The translations under genes were made by a program, and so were the position numbers. Shown piece by piece: positions 46,522 to 56,373 of a stretch of DNA of 64,000 nucleotides; positions within the stretch are counted from its first letter, which is position 1; each line of letters opens with the position of its first letter. Location: positions 1 to 64,000 of the IMG/VR virus record IMGVR_UViG_3300021376_000023, one strand, 5' to 3'. The DNA is from a virus. The notes under the pieces are model-generated. The model was not told where the DNA came from. It worked only from the letters and a program-made list of their open reading frames with translations, and searched no databases.

Positions 46522-46524
46522 ATA
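46517..46524 (+). promoter_or_regulatory. Late-type promoter box AATAAATA
   Basis: AATAAATA, then 5 nt (TATGT) to the GTG at 46530. Confidence 0.5.
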
Positions 46525-46529
46525 TATGT

Positions 46530-46736
46530 GTGAAAAAAACACATTCATCTGTTCGAGGATTCTGTGAAGAATTTTCTTCACACGTATACGAAGACACGGC
46601 CCATCATAGCATTCTTGTGAATGTAGAGCATGATTGGTTTAGTATTATGGATGGTGGGTTAAAAAAGCTCGGATATAAATTAGTTCACATGACGGAAATG
46701 CCAAAAACACTTACCTGTGTGTATTATAAGGCTTGA
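46530..46736 (+). CDS. Small protein, 68 aa, GTG start
   Basis: The ATG 4 nt earlier is in another frame that closes quickly; GTG at 46530 fits the box spacing. SSVRGFCEEFSSHVYEDTAH, then LKKLGYKLVHMTEMPKTL. No motif recognised. Confidence 0.5.
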   Translation: MKKTHSSVRGFCEEFSSHVYEDTAHHSILVNVEHDWFSIMDGGLKKLGYKLVHMTEMPKTLTCVYYKA

Positions 46737-46764
46737 TATTTCTTTTTTTTGTTTATAATTAGTT

Positions 46765-47508
46765 GTGCCTAAAATACTGCTAGCGGACAAACCTGTTTTT
46801 GATGCAAAAGAACATACATATACTGACCCTAAGGATAAATTTCAGTATACTAGTGTAACAAGATGGGTAGAAAAATTCAAATATCCTTTTGATGAAATGG
46901 ATATTGCTTATAGGGTAGCCAGAAGTCAAGATGTAACAGTTCAAACCGTTTTAGATCTATGGAAGAGGAAGAGGGATGATAGTGCAAATTTTGGAACAAA
47001 AGTACATAAAGTTTTAGAGGTATTTCTTAGTAAAAACAAAATTATTGACTCTCATTACAAGGAAATAATTAACGGTTTTAAAGCGTTAAATATTTCCCTT
47101 GATACAAAGAGAAGTATGTTTGAAAACTTGGTATATAACAGGAAGTATGGTATTGCTGGAACCTCTGATATTATTGTTCAAAACAAAGATAAAAAAACGT
47201 TTAATGTCTATGATTTTAAAACCAACAAGCAATTTAGATATACTTCTCCGTTTGGGCATCGAATGTTAAAGCCGCTAGAGCATTTTCCGTGCTCAGAGTA
47301 CCATACATACTCCTTACAGCTAAGCATGTACGCATTTCTCTATAAGCTAATGTCTGGTCTAGAACCGTTAAGATTAAAGATTTTTTGGTATGAACGCAAG
47401 GAGCCAGAAAATTATGAAAAAGTAGCCGGAAAATGGCATATTATCAATATTCCTTACATGGAAGAAGAAATATTAAAATGCTTACACCATGAAGATGCTG
47501 AAGAATAG
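46765..47508 (+). CDS. RecB-like PD-(D/E)XK nuclease, second copy, 247 aa
   Basis: GTG start. Core motifs: FGTKVHKVLEVFL (H81), GIAGTSDIIV (D135), VYDFKTNKQF (D150, K152) and YSLQLSMYAFLYK with the motif IV Gln. Related in order to the nuclease at 5924 but quite divergent. Likely a DNA exonuclease for recombination or host DNA degradation. Confidence 0.87.
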   Translation: MPKILLADKPVFDAKEHTYTDPKDKFQYTSVTRWVEKFKYPFDEMDIAYRVARSQDVTVQTVLDLWKRKRDDSANFGTKVHKVLEVFLSKNKIIDSHYKEIINGFKALNISLDTKRSMFENLVYNRKYGIAGTSDIIVQNKDKKTFNVYDFKTNKQFRYTSPFGHRMLKPLEHFPCSEYHTYSLQLSMYAFLYKLMSGLEPLRLKIFWYERKEPENYEKVAGKWHIINIPYMEEEILKCLHHEDAEE

Positions 47509-47923
47509 AATTTCGTGGGAAGAGTATGCATTATTGTTAGCTCGTGAGGCTTCTAAGAGAAGTGAAGATCCTTTTAAAAAAGTTGGTGCATGTGCCCTTG
47601 GCTATAATAATAGGGTTTTAGGTATTGCTTATAATGGTCTTGTATCCGGTAAAAAAGTAAGCAATTCCTTTTGGCGCAATAGAGATAAAAGGCTACCTTA
47701 TATTATTCATGCTGAACAGAATCTATTGAGTTTATTTAAAAGAGGCGAGGCAAGAATGATAGCTTGTACATTATTACCGTGCTCTGATTGTGCACGACTA
47801 ATATGTAGTTGGGAAATACCATTAGTATGTTATTTGGACGATTATAATAGAGATAGTGGTGCTATTGAAATATTTAAATTTTACAATACGAGACTAAAAA
47901 AACTTAGTTTAACTGGAAAATAG
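47489..47923 (+). CDS. dCMP deaminase, 144 aa
   Basis: Zinc motif HAE (H74, E76) and PCSDC (C98, C101) with an N-terminal WEEYALLLAREASKRSEDP typical of deoxycytidylate deaminases. It makes dUMP for dTTP synthesis, a common need in AT-rich phages. The start overlaps the nuclease gene by 20 nt; the Met at 47495 is an alternative. Confidence 0.85.
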   Translation: MKMLKNRISWEEYALLLAREASKRSEDPFKKVGACALGYNNRVLGIAYNGLVSGKKVSNSFWRNRDKRLPYIIHAEQNLLSLFKRGEARMIACTLLPCSDCARLICSWEIPLVCYLDDYNRDSGAIEIFKFYNTRLKKLSLTGK

Positions 47924-47932
47924 TTTTCTAGA

Positions 47933-47940
47933 CATAAATA
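47933..47940 (+). promoter_or_regulatory. Late-type promoter box CATAAATA
   Basis: CATAAATA, then 6 nt to the ATG at 47947. Confidence 0.5.
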
Positions 47941-47946
47941 TGGTAT

Positions 47947-48690
47947 ATGGCCGTAGCAACAATTTCTGTTAATTTCGCAACTTTATCTGACGCACGCGCT
48001 GGTACTAGTACAGTAACAAGTATCAATCCCAAGCAGTTAAAAGATTTATTTAATAGCGCCAATAACATGTACGATATTAGCGTTAAGAGCATTACAACAA
48101 ACGGTAACGTTACAATTAATGGCACGGTAAATGCCTCTGCAGGATATGCAGGTAATTTTGTTGCTTCTGGAACAATATCAGGCACAGGCTGGGCTGGTAA
48201 TCTTGGAGTTACCGGTAATATTTCTGCTACTCAAGGGTGGAACGGTAATTTAACGGTCACAGGTAGTATTTTTGCTTCTAACGGATATGCTGGTACCCTC
48301 TCGGTAACAGGTAATATTCAAGCCACCCAAGATATCATTGCATATTATTCTGATAAAAGATTAAAAAACATTAGCGGTAATATTTCTGGTGCTCTAGAAA
48401 AAGTAAACAAGCTAAACGGCATATATTATACTAATAATGATGTGGCAAACTCTTTTGGCTATAATGATACAGAAAACAAAGTCGGTTTAATAGCTCAAGA
48501 GGTGAAAGAAGTTTTACCAGAATCCGTAAAACTAGCTCCGTTTGATTCAGACGGAAATAGTAAGAGTATTTCCGGTCAAAATTATTTAACTGTTCAGTAT
48601 GATAAGATTGTTCCTTTACTTGTTGAAGCAATAAAAGAGCTTACAGCAAAAGTTAAAGATTTAGAAGCATCTAAGACGTTGGAGAAGTAA
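47947..48690 (+). CDS. Fibre with S74 intramolecular chaperone, 247 aa
   Basis: Strand repeats such as VTGNISATQGWNGNLTVTGS (residues 50-125) precede SDKRLKNISGNISGALEKVN and VGLIAQEVKEVLPESV, the peptidase S74 domain that trimerises fibres and then cuts itself off, usually at the Ser before DKR. The C-terminus is a helix (VEAIKELTAKVKDLEA). Confidence 0.9.
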   Translation: MAVATISVNFATLSDARAGTSTVTSINPKQLKDLFNSANNMYDISVKSITTNGNVTINGTVNASAGYAGNFVASGTISGTGWAGNLGVTGNISATQGWNGNLTVTGSIFASNGYAGTLSVTGNIQATQDIIAYYSDKRLKNISGNISGALEKVNKLNGIYYTNNDVANSFGYNDTENKVGLIAQEVKEVLPESVKLAPFDSDGNSKSISGQNYLTVQYDKIVPLLVEAIKELTAKVKDLEASKTLEK

Positions 48691-48691
48691 C

Positions 48692-49453
48692 ATGCCGACA
48701 ACCGGCAATAATCTGTCATTAAATCAGCTAGCAGCTGCTACAGGGCAAGCGGTTAAAGGTCTTTCTAATGCCGCTGGTGGAACAGGCCCAAATATAAATA
48801 TATCACATTTTACGATCACCGGTGTTACAACCCCTACCTGGAATGTAGCTACTGTAGCTTATGGCGGCAATTTTACCGCGTCCGGTAATTTTTCAGGAGC
48901 AGGATCAAGATTTGGTAGAATAAGTTCAAGAGATGCAAATTTTACCTGGGGAACTACACCTGCAGGATCATCAGTGGTTTCAACAGCAGGCTTTCAAAGA
49001 ACGTTTAACAACGCTTATAACCCAGGCGGCACATCATGTTCTTCCTCAGCGGTAAGAACTGTTACATTAAGATTTAATGATGGGTTTAATGATGATGCAA
49101 CAAATTATAATGCTACATTAGTAACCGGTAACATAACACTTTATTCGCCCCCAGCACCTTCTTTCTCTGTTACAGGGAAAACACAACCCCCTCGACCTTG
49201 TAACACAGGCGGCGGTTGTGGAGGCTTATGTCGAGGAGCATCTATTTCTGTTAGTAGTACAGCAGGTAATTGGCAAGGTGTTGCCGGTGGTTCTGTAAAC
49301 TACTATATTAATGGTGGGTTTGCCGGGTCTAACGGAGGAGGTGGGTTCACCTATACCAATCTTTGCGGTAACACGTTATATTCGCTGTACGTGCAAAACT
49401 CTTATAGCTGTAATAGCAGTACACAAAACGTCACCACCCCAGCATACATTTAA
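48692..49453 (+). CDS. Fibre or decoration protein with Cys-rich C-terminus, 253 aa
   Basis: The N-terminus (LSLNQLAAATGQAVKGL) and NITLYSPPAPSFSVTGKTQP suggest Ig-like or fibronectin-like strands; the C-terminal part is rich in Cys, Gly and Asn (CNTGGGCGGLCRGA). Starts 1 nt after the S74 fibre. Role inferred from position. Confidence 0.5.
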   Translation: MPTTGNNLSLNQLAAATGQAVKGLSNAAGGTGPNINISHFTITGVTTPTWNVATVAYGGNFTASGNFSGAGSRFGRISSRDANFTWGTTPAGSSVVSTAGFQRTFNNAYNPGGTSCSSSAVRTVTLRFNDGFNDDATNYNATLVTGNITLYSPPAPSFSVTGKTQPPRPCNTGGGCGGLCRGASISVSSTAGNWQGVAGGSVNYYINGGFAGSNGGGGFTYTNLCGNTLYSLYVQNSYSCNSSTQNVTTPAYI

Positions 49454-49487
49454 TCTGGATTATTTTGTTATTAAGCTAATATAATAT

Positions 49488-50426
49488 ATGAGCGTAGACT
49501 TAACCTTTTTTAAGTCAAATCCAAACAATATCTTAAGAGTCAAAAGAACAGGTTCATCAAGATCGCATGTAATTATTGACTTTGTTAAGAATAACAAAAG
49601 CCTTCTTTCCGGAAAAGAATACAACGTTAAAGATTATGAAAGTATAATGTGTTATAGTGTAAGCCCTAATATAGATGAATTAAAATATTATTTAAAAAAT
49701 AAAAAAAAGAACGACTATCTCGAACTTAATGATAAGCTCGATCACTTTTATATTGCACGTGCATTAAAACTACCAATAGCAAAAATCTTGGAAAAAGATA
49801 AGGATAAAATAGTAAAAAGCTTTTATAAAATATACATTTCGTTTTTGAAGCAGTATTATGTAGAAGAGCAAGATTTAAAGAGAATTAAAAAGACTGTTAG
49901 TAATATTAGTGATTTTTCCATATTACTTCAATATCTTCCGTATGACAGTGAATATAAGAATGGTAAGAAAAGAGTTATTGTATTAGACAGAATTCGCAAA
50001 TGGCTTTATTCCTATTTTTACCCCGGTTGTCTTCCTTTTATTGAATTATATGATAAAGAGCTTATATGGGCGCAAAATATTATGCAAACACTTTTACCTT
50101 TAAATTTAGAGTATGCCTATCTTAATATAGGTAGTGGTATTAAATTTGATGAGGCTAAAGATATATGGAGAGGTCTTATTAGAAGCAAATACGAAACAGC
50201 TATTAAGCTTTTATCTGAAGAGGAAGCAGAAGCCAAGGAAATTGACGACCAGGAAACGATTTTAGAAATAAATTTATTAAGAGAGAAGCTTAAGACTGTT
50301 GTTGAGGCTTTAAGGTTTGATTCAGTAAAAAGTATTCAAGAATTAATTATGTTTTGGCCAGAAGAGCTTTCACCCGGGCCTCAAATTACTATTGACCCAG
50401 TTGGCCGGTCTTTAGTCTTTAGATAA
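49488..50426 (+). CDS. Unknown protein sharing a C-terminal domain with 61617..62486, 312 aa
   Basis: MSVDLTFFKSNPNNILRVKR opening; the last 90 residues (IWRGLIRSKYETAIKLL, then SIQELIMFWPEELSPGP) align by eye with IWYSLIEEQKEEQLLQL and SIIKTWPSYLQPEP-like text in the 61617 product. No known family. It closes the left side of the glycan cluster. Confidence 0.6.
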   Translation: MSVDLTFFKSNPNNILRVKRTGSSRSHVIIDFVKNNKSLLSGKEYNVKDYESIMCYSVSPNIDELKYYLKNKKKNDYLELNDKLDHFYIARALKLPIAKILEKDKDKIVKSFYKIYISFLKQYYVEEQDLKRIKKTVSNISDFSILLQYLPYDSEYKNGKKRVIVLDRIRKWLYSYFYPGCLPFIELYDKELIWAQNIMQTLLPLNLEYAYLNIGSGIKFDEAKDIWRGLIRSKYETAIKLLSEEEAEAKEIDDQETILEINLLREKLKTVVEALRFDSVKSIQELIMFWPEELSPGPQITIDPVGRSLVFR

Positions 50427-51791
50427 ATAGCCCTTAATTATATTAATTAATCCTTCCAGCATAGTTTTATAAGGCTCAGGGTAAAACAATAAACACTTTA
50501 AATATTCGATAATTTTCTTTAATTCTTGCTTTGATAATGTTTCTATACAAAACTCAGGTATGAGTACATCATTAGTATGATTAATTTTTTCCATTGATAG
50601 ACCATTCCATACATATTCTTCTTTACCGTTTTCATGAATCCCTTTAATTCGACTCCCCAGGGGGCCATGTACAGTATTAATATATAAACGTAATTTGTTT
50701 TTAACACAAAAATCGACTATTCTATGGGTTTCATAAATATTTTGAATTAGCGGGCAAAACAGAAGCGAATATAATCTATTAAGCGAAAGCAATTTTTCTA
50801 TATTTTTTTGTACCATGTTAAAATTACCATTTTTTCTAATAAAATTATAATTAGATTCTGTTAAAGAATCTATAGATAGCAATATACCCATATTGGGAAG
50901 TTTTGCAAATAAATCTTCTATTCTTTTGTTTAAAATAGAACCATTTGTAGTTACAAGAACAGATATATTTGGATTAATTTCTGCTATACTATCCCATATT
51001 TTATAATATAAAGGTGTTAAAAACGGCTCACCGCCTAGAAAATTTGTCGTTGTTAAATGAGGTATAAATTCTTTAAGTTGATTGACAAAAGCATCATCAT
51101 AGGGTGATATTAGTTGTGGTAGTTTTTCCCTATTTTTTCTTATAGAAGATGACCACTTTCCACCACACATAATGCATTCGTAATTACAAACTGTTCCAAA
51201 TTCAAAATCCATATTTACCGGCATATCATTGTATATACTAGAACGCCATGAATTAAACTTCTTAATTAATATATTTTTGTTTAATGCAAGAATGCCTTTA
51301 TAACACAAATCACAGCCTTTTGTAAAATCTAACTTAGATAATGCAGCTATTAAATCTTTTCTCTCTGTGCTATTCCACATTTCTTTTATAGTTTTGTTGG
51401 GGTAGCTACCTAAGACATGCTGTCTATTATAACAGCATACATTGACATTTCCTGTAGAATCAAAATTAAGCGATGTATATGGTGCACAGCAAATAGGAGG
51501 CTCTCTATGTATAATGTTTTCTTCTTTTAACACTTGTATGTTGGTTAGTAGTTTTTCCCTTTCAGATTCTCTATAGAGATTATCTATTGCTGTATCTACA
51601 AACTCCTTATAGCCATAAGTGTCACACAACCACACAACAGTCTCAATAGGATTATCCACCTCATCAAGACTACCGTCGTGCGGGTTAATTCTTACCGACA
51701 TTGCTTTAAATTGCTCTGTAGAAAAAGGTGCTTGTCTTTCTTGTTTTATTGCTAAAAACAAATCAATTATTTTTTCTGGAAATTTAGACAT
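50412..51791 (-). CDS. Radical SAM protein with N-terminal SPASM-like region, 459 aa
   Basis: The [4Fe-4S]-SAM motif is VCNYECIMC (C202, C206, C209). Before it lie ICCAPYTSLNFDSTGNVNVC (C101, C102, C119, C120) and KGCDLC (C160, C163), a SPASM/twitch-like cluster-binding region that normally follows the core. GGEP at about 265 is the usual SAM-binding loop. It likely modifies a peptide, sugar or cofactor by radical chemistry. Confidence 0.85.
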   Translation of the reverse strand: MSKFPEKIIDLFLAIKQERQAPFSTEQFKAMSVRINPHDGSLDEVDNPIETVVWLCDTYGYKEFVDTAIDNLYRESEREKLLTNIQVLKEENIIHREPPICCAPYTSLNFDSTGNVNVCCYNRQHVLGSYPNKTIKEMWNSTERKDLIAALSKLDFTKGCDLCYKGILALNKNILIKKFNSWRSSIYNDMPVNMDFEFGTVCNYECIMCGGKWSSSIRKNREKLPQLISPYDDAFVNQLKEFIPHLTTTNFLGGEPFLTPLYYKIWDSIAEINPNISVLVTTNGSILNKRIEDLFAKLPNMGILLSIDSLTESNYNFIRKNGNFNMVQKNIEKLLSLNRLYSLLFCPLIQNIYETHRIVDFCVKNKLRLYINTVHGPLGSRIKGIHENGKEEYVWNGLSMEKINHTNDVLIPEFCIETLSKQELKKIIEYLKCLLFYPEPYKTMLEGLINIIKGYLSKD

Positions 51792-52605
51792 ATATCTTAC
51801 TTTTTTCTACGTAACTATCAAAAATGTATTTTAGCTTGTTAATTATTAGTTTACTAGATGTTGCATTTTTTGTTATTTCATCCTTTACAAATTCTTCAAA
51901 ACACTCTTCTGCTTTATCTGAATGCCACGGCTTAACAAAACCATGATATTGAATAATATGTGCATCTTTTAAGGATTGTACAGAGGCTATAGATGAAACC
52001 ACATTATATTTTTGCGGAAGGTAGAATACATCACCGGCGAAACACACATTAAATACAGGCTGATCACTCGACCATGATTTTTCGGATGCTAATTTTATTA
52101 AAGATTGCTTGTACTTAGGCTTTAAGAATTTTTTAGAAAATGACATTAAACCACAATTAAATCTTTTGCGATTTTGTTCTATTGGGCTGTTTGGCTCAAT
52201 CTCAGGAATGCCTAAATATTTTTCACACGCAGAAAACAAATGTTTATCTTCCCATAGCTCCTTAATATCATTAAGAAATACCATATCACTATCAAATATA
52301 ATAATACGATCATACCCTAAATTCCCCATCTCAAATACATCAAATCTGTAGTATAAATTATATCCCCATTTTTGGGTAGTAGGTAGGCACCCACTATAAT
52401 CATTATTCTTAGCATTAATAACAATAATGTTTTTATAAATTTTTTTAAGTGTTAAAATATTTTTTTCTGATAAACTACCATCTGATAACAATATTATATC
52501 ACCATCGAACCATGGATTACTTTCTTTTAAACTAATCAAAAAAACTTTCATACTAAGCACAAAACTATCGTTAAGAGCCAATAACATAGCAATCTTTTTA
52601 TTCAT
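51784..52605 (-). CDS. GT8-like glycosyltransferase, 273 aa
   Basis: DSDMVF (DxD at 105-107), RFNCGLMSFSKKF, WSSDQPVFNVCF and IIQYHGFVKPW follow the glycogenin/GT8 pattern. A retaining transferase using UDP-sugars is expected. It overlaps the radical SAM gene by 8 nt. Confidence 0.85.
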   Translation of the reverse strand: MNKKIAMLLALNDSFVLSMKVFLISLKESNPWFDGDIILLSDGSLSEKNILTLKKIYKNIIVINAKNNDYSGCLPTTQKWGYNLYYRFDVFEMGNLGYDRIIIFDSDMVFLNDIKELWEDKHLFSACEKYLGIPEIEPNSPIEQNRKRFNCGLMSFSKKFLKPKYKQSLIKLASEKSWSSDQPVFNVCFAGDVFYLPQKYNVVSSIASVQSLKDAHIIQYHGFVKPWHSDKAEECFEEFVKDEITKNATSSKLIINKLKYIFDSYVEKSKIYV

Positions 52606-52644
52606 TAATAAATAATTTAGTCAAAAACAATTTTATTTCAATGT

Positions 52645-53529
52645 ATGCCTAAAATATCTATAGTAATGCCAGTTCGCAATAACGAACAGTATTTAGATGA
52701 ATCAATACAGAGTATTCTAAATCAGACAGAAAAGGACTATGAATTTTTAATATTTGCCGATAGATGTAATGAAGTAACACTATTTAAACTCTCTCAATAC
52801 AAAGACAGTAGAGTTAAAATCATTTCTAACCCTAGCATAAAGGGCATTACAGACTCGTTAAACTTTCTTATATCTAATGCATCGTCTAATATAATAGCCA
52901 GACAGGATGCAGATGACATTTCTTCTTTAGATAGACTAAAAATATTTTTTGACGAAAATCAAAAAACTCATCTTACTACTAGTAATTTTTTTATTAAAGT
53001 AGACAATCAATTAACTTTACAAAAAAAATCTAATCTTCACGTTGTAAATTTGTTTAATTTTTTATTTTTCTATAATTTTGGAGCCCATGGGCAGTTATTC
53101 TTTAATAAACAGTTTTATAATTCACAATTTAAATATTGTCAAGATTATGAACTCTGTAGTAGTATTTTAAGAGAGAATTTTAAAGATTTTTATTTGATTG
53201 AAAAACCGATCTATACGTATAGAAAGCATAACAATTCTATTTTTAATAATCACCGGTCAAAACAAGTTTATTTCTCTCTTTTAACATCTCAAGAAAATAT
53301 TAGGCATTTTTTAGGCCTTAATCCACCTCTCTGTAAAGTAAAAGATATGCGTAACTTTTTCTTAGAACATAAGAAGCCTGTACATACTAGCGAGACACTC
53401 TTTTTATCGATGACAAAGACTATACTTGAAAGATTTAAAAGTCTTTTTTGTTCTTCTGATATAGAGAAAAATGCAGTAGACGAAACATATTACAAAGCCT
53501 ATAATTCTACTTTTATTAAATCACAATAA
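52645..53529 (+). CDS. GT2 glycosyltransferase, 294 aa
   Basis: ISIVMPVRNNEQYLDESIQS, SILNQT, and ARQDADDIS (DxD-type DAD) are family 2 hallmarks. The C-terminal half (FKYCQDYELCSSIL, TYRKHNNSI) is the acceptor region. Overlaps the convergent unknown gene at its end. Confidence 0.88.
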   Translation: MPKISIVMPVRNNEQYLDESIQSILNQTEKDYEFLIFADRCNEVTLFKLSQYKDSRVKIISNPSIKGITDSLNFLISNASSNIIARQDADDISSLDRLKIFFDENQKTHLTTSNFFIKVDNQLTLQKKSNLHVVNLFNFLFFYNFGAHGQLFFNKQFYNSQFKYCQDYELCSSILRENFKDFYLIEKPIYTYRKHNNSIFNNHRSKQVYFSLLTSQENIRHFLGLNPPLCKVKDMRNFFLEHKKPVHTSETLFLSMTKTILERFKSLFCSSDIEKNAVDETYYKAYNSTFIKSQ

Positions 53530-54188
53530 ATCTTTTGCAATTTTGAAAATATAAATTCTTTATCTCTTTCGGAAAAAACTACAGTCTTATGTTTTAAATT
53601 GATGCTAACTAACCATTTTCTAACCGTAGACTGAATATTTAGATCTGCAGGAAGATCGACCTCAAATACATTCTTCTGTCTGGTTTTTGTAATTATTTTA
53701 TATTTTGCTATAGCAAGCAGTTTACCCTCTTCATTTAATATTGTTAACTCTTTATCAAATATAAGATTATAATGGGAATAAAAATTATAATGATTGTTAT
53801 TAAATTTATAATTTCTTATAATTTTATTTGCATATATGGAGGGAATATAATCTAGATTATTAGTTAGAAAACCTCTTTCGTAACTTCTTATTATCTTAAA
53901 GAACTTTCCACTATTTTCCAAGCAGTCTTTGTGTGACTTACCGCACGTTATATAAATTTTATTATTTTTATTAAATCTTATAGCAGCACACTTGATGTAA
54001 ATTTTTTCATTATTCATTTTTTCATAATCTGGATCTGAAAAGTTTGGCATTAGAATAATGCCGTGCTTGGTTTTATAGGGTTCGTCCCATATTTTGGTCG
54101 AACGTAAAGGCTTAGGGTCTATACTATTGAGTAATTCATAGTAATCACCACTCTTTATTGCGTTTTGTCTTTTAATTAATAAATTCAT
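53499..54188 (-). CDS. Unknown protein in the glycan cluster, 229 aa
   Basis: Lys/Asn/Tyr-rich with alternating strands (YIKCAAIRFNKNNKIYITCG, RGFLTNNLDYIPSIYANKII). No family recognised. It is divergent from the GT31-like gene, whose start lies 2 nt away. Confidence 0.55.
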   Translation of the reverse strand: MNLLIKRQNAIKSGDYYELLNSIDPKPLRSTKIWDEPYKTKHGIILMPNFSDPDYEKMNNEKIYIKCAAIRFNKNNKIYITCGKSHKDCLENSGKFFKIIRSYERGFLTNNLDYIPSIYANKIIRNYKFNNNHYNFYSHYNLIFDKELTILNEEGKLLAIAKYKIITKTRQKNVFEVDLPADLNIQSTVRKWLVSINLKHKTVVFSERDKEFIFSKLQKIYCDLIKVEL

Positions 54189-54189
54189 T

Positions 54190-54945
54190 ATGAGACCGCT
54201 AGTATTGATATTTACCTGTAAAAAATATATTTATAGGTGTAAAGATATACAAGAAACTTGGGGCCATGACCTTAAAAAAAATAATATAGATTACTTTTTT
54301 GTTAGTGGTGACAATCTCGATATAGAGCCATATCTAAATATAGATTTTAAAGAAAGCTATGAACAACTTCCACAAAAAACATATATTACTTTTAATAGAG
54401 TAAAAGATTTAAATTATACCCACTTTATTAAGACAGATGACGATACATTTTTTAACGTTATTTCGTTTTTAAAAGAGCTAAACAGCTTATCAAATTTTGA
54501 CTACATAGGTAAGTTTAACAAGCAAACTTCAGCTTCTTCAAAAATTCATTATTTTAAATGTAATGATTCTTTTAAAATTCCCAAACGTATATCTAAATTT
54601 TCTTATGCAGAGGGGGGTTTTTATATTTTAAGCAAAAAAGCACTAAACTATATTTGTGCTCAAAAAGAAAGTACATTCGTCAATAAACCTACATCCTATA
54701 AGGGGGAGGATGTTTTAGTGGGTAGCATACTAAAGAATAAAGTAAAATCATTAGACATTAAAAATAACAACTCAGAAAAATTTAATATGGATCTAACTTT
54801 GTTCTCTCTTCACCCTGTAGATACTAGCATATTCAAACAGCTATACAAAAAAACCTTTAATTCTCAATTAAAAATCTTACAACAAAATCAACTTCTAAAC
54901 GAATATAATATTAGAGATAAATTCTTGGCAAATCTTAAACCTTGA
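54190..54945 (+). CDS. GT31-like glycosyltransferase, 251 aa
   Basis: RCKDIQETWGHDL, HFIKTDDDTFFNV (DDD at 83-85), YAEGGFYILSKKALNYI and GEDVLVGSIL follow the beta-1,3-galactosyl/N-acetylglucosaminyl-transferase (GT31) order. Full length for the catalytic domain, without membrane anchor. An unusual family for a phage. Confidence 0.82.
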   Translation: MRPLVLIFTCKKYIYRCKDIQETWGHDLKKNNIDYFFVSGDNLDIEPYLNIDFKESYEQLPQKTYITFNRVKDLNYTHFIKTDDDTFFNVISFLKELNSLSNFDYIGKFNKQTSASSKIHYFKCNDSFKIPKRISKFSYAEGGFYILSKKALNYICAQKESTFVNKPTSYKGEDVLVGSILKNKVKSLDIKNNNSEKFNMDLTLFSLHPVDTSIFKQLYKKTFNSQLKILQQNQLLNEYNIRDKFLANLKP

Positions 54946-56323
54946 AAAAATCTTCCGGTAGCTTCTTACAAAAGCCTACTTTTTCATAAATTTCTTTACC
55001 CGCCGTATCCACGTCCACAAAAGGAAATTGCCGCTCTAACATATATTGTCTTTGAGGCTCTTTAAAATTATTGTATTTTGATTTATCTAGCCAAAGCGTT
55101 TCCTGCCATAACTTTTTATCGAGATAGGGATATCTTACCTCTATACCATGGACTCCACAGCAATACTCACAAGAATAAGGATTATTATCATCATAATCTA
55201 TAACACCATTAATATCCTTAAGCCTTTTAAATAGCTTATTAATACCCTTAAAGCCAATGGCATCTCCACCTAAGCCGGATAAACAAATCTTATATCCTTC
55301 TTTTTTTGCTTTTAAAAAAATAAGACCGGCCCCTATAAACCCATAAGTCTCTCTACATACATATCCTACAAATTTATTTTTATAAAAATCAAAGTGAGTA
55401 TAGGCATAGTCCTCGACATTTTTAAAAATTTCATCTCGAGTAATCTCATGCATACTATCTGTAGGGTCGATAAGCTCTTTATTGACAATATTAGGTATTA
55501 AAATCTGTTTTCCTTCTATGATAGGTGGATTTTTAGTACTCAATCCATGGCGCCATAATAAAACATTAGACGGCTTTTCTAATACATTGACGGAATAAGC
55601 TTTAAAAGGAAGGTTATACTTTAACAGGGCGCTGCAAATAGCTCCGCTATCATACCCCTCACTAACACCCATAAAAATTTTTTTAGAAGCAGCAACAGTT
55701 CTTTTCAATATACTTTCATCAAACGCCATTTTCCAATCATCTAAATTAACTTTGTGTTCATTATCTAAATCAAAAGCTGTTATTTTATTTAATTTTATAT
55801 TATCATTGCTTATATCGTATGTGTAATAATAATTTCCATATACGTGAAAAATTTCTTTATACCCTAATACAGACAGTGCGCTCTTATATGAAGCTATACC
55901 TATTGTATTATTATGAATACTAAAAAATATAGGCTTAGTACCGAAAGTGTCAGAGCCAAAAATTAATTTCTTTTTTTTCTTATCTAACAAAACGATAGTA
56001 AATTCACCATCAAGATATTTAAAAAATTCTGCTCCATACTCTTCATATGCTTTGATTATACTTTCTCCATCTGATAGACTATCAGGGGTAATGTCTTTAT
56101 AATTATATATTTCACCATTGAAAACCATTATGATGTCACCACATTTAGAAATAAGTGGTTGAGGGGTCAAGTCTCCGGTAATACTTAGTAAATTATGTAT
56201 AAAGTGAAAGCCGCTTTCGTTTTTATAAGAAGTTAAATCTGGTCCTCTAAATTTTTGATAGAAATTGGCGGCATTTAAAACTTCTTCGGATGTATCTTTA
56301 TTTGTGACCAAAAAACTACACAT
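54935..56323 (-). CDS. Asparagine synthetase-like amidotransferase, 462 aa
   Basis: An N-terminal class II glutaminase with catalytic Cys2, RGPD (26-29), FNGEIYN (68-74) and FGTKPIFF, then an ATP-pyrophosphatase domain whose PPi loop reads GVSEGYDSG (219-227) rather than SGGxDS. Related proteins amidate aspartate, or other carboxyl or carbonyl groups in natural products and surface sugars. Four Cys (CEYCCGVHG) near 385 could bind metal. Confidence 0.82.
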   Translation of the reverse strand: MCSFLVTNKDTSEEVLNAANFYQKFRGPDLTSYKNESGFHFIHNLLSITGDLTPQPLISKCGDIIMVFNGEIYNYKDITPDSLSDGESIIKAYEEYGAEFFKYLDGEFTIVLLDKKKKKLIFGSDTFGTKPIFFSIHNNTIGIASYKSALSVLGYKEIFHVYGNYYYTYDISNDNIKLNKITAFDLDNEHKVNLDDWKMAFDESILKRTVAASKKIFMGVSEGYDSGAICSALLKYNLPFKAYSVNVLEKPSNVLLWRHGLSTKNPPIIEGKQILIPNIVNKELIDPTDSMHEITRDEIFKNVEDYAYTHFDFYKNKFVGYVCRETYGFIGAGLIFLKAKKEGYKICLSGLGGDAIGFKGINKLFKRLKDINGVIDYDDNNPYSCEYCCGVHGIEVRYPYLDKKLWQETLWLDKSKYNNFKEPQRQYMLERQFPFVDVDTAGKEIYEKVGFCKKLPEDFFKV

Positions 56324-56373
56324 AAAATATTTATACAGTAGTATAAAAAATAAAAACTACAGGTAAATAAAGC

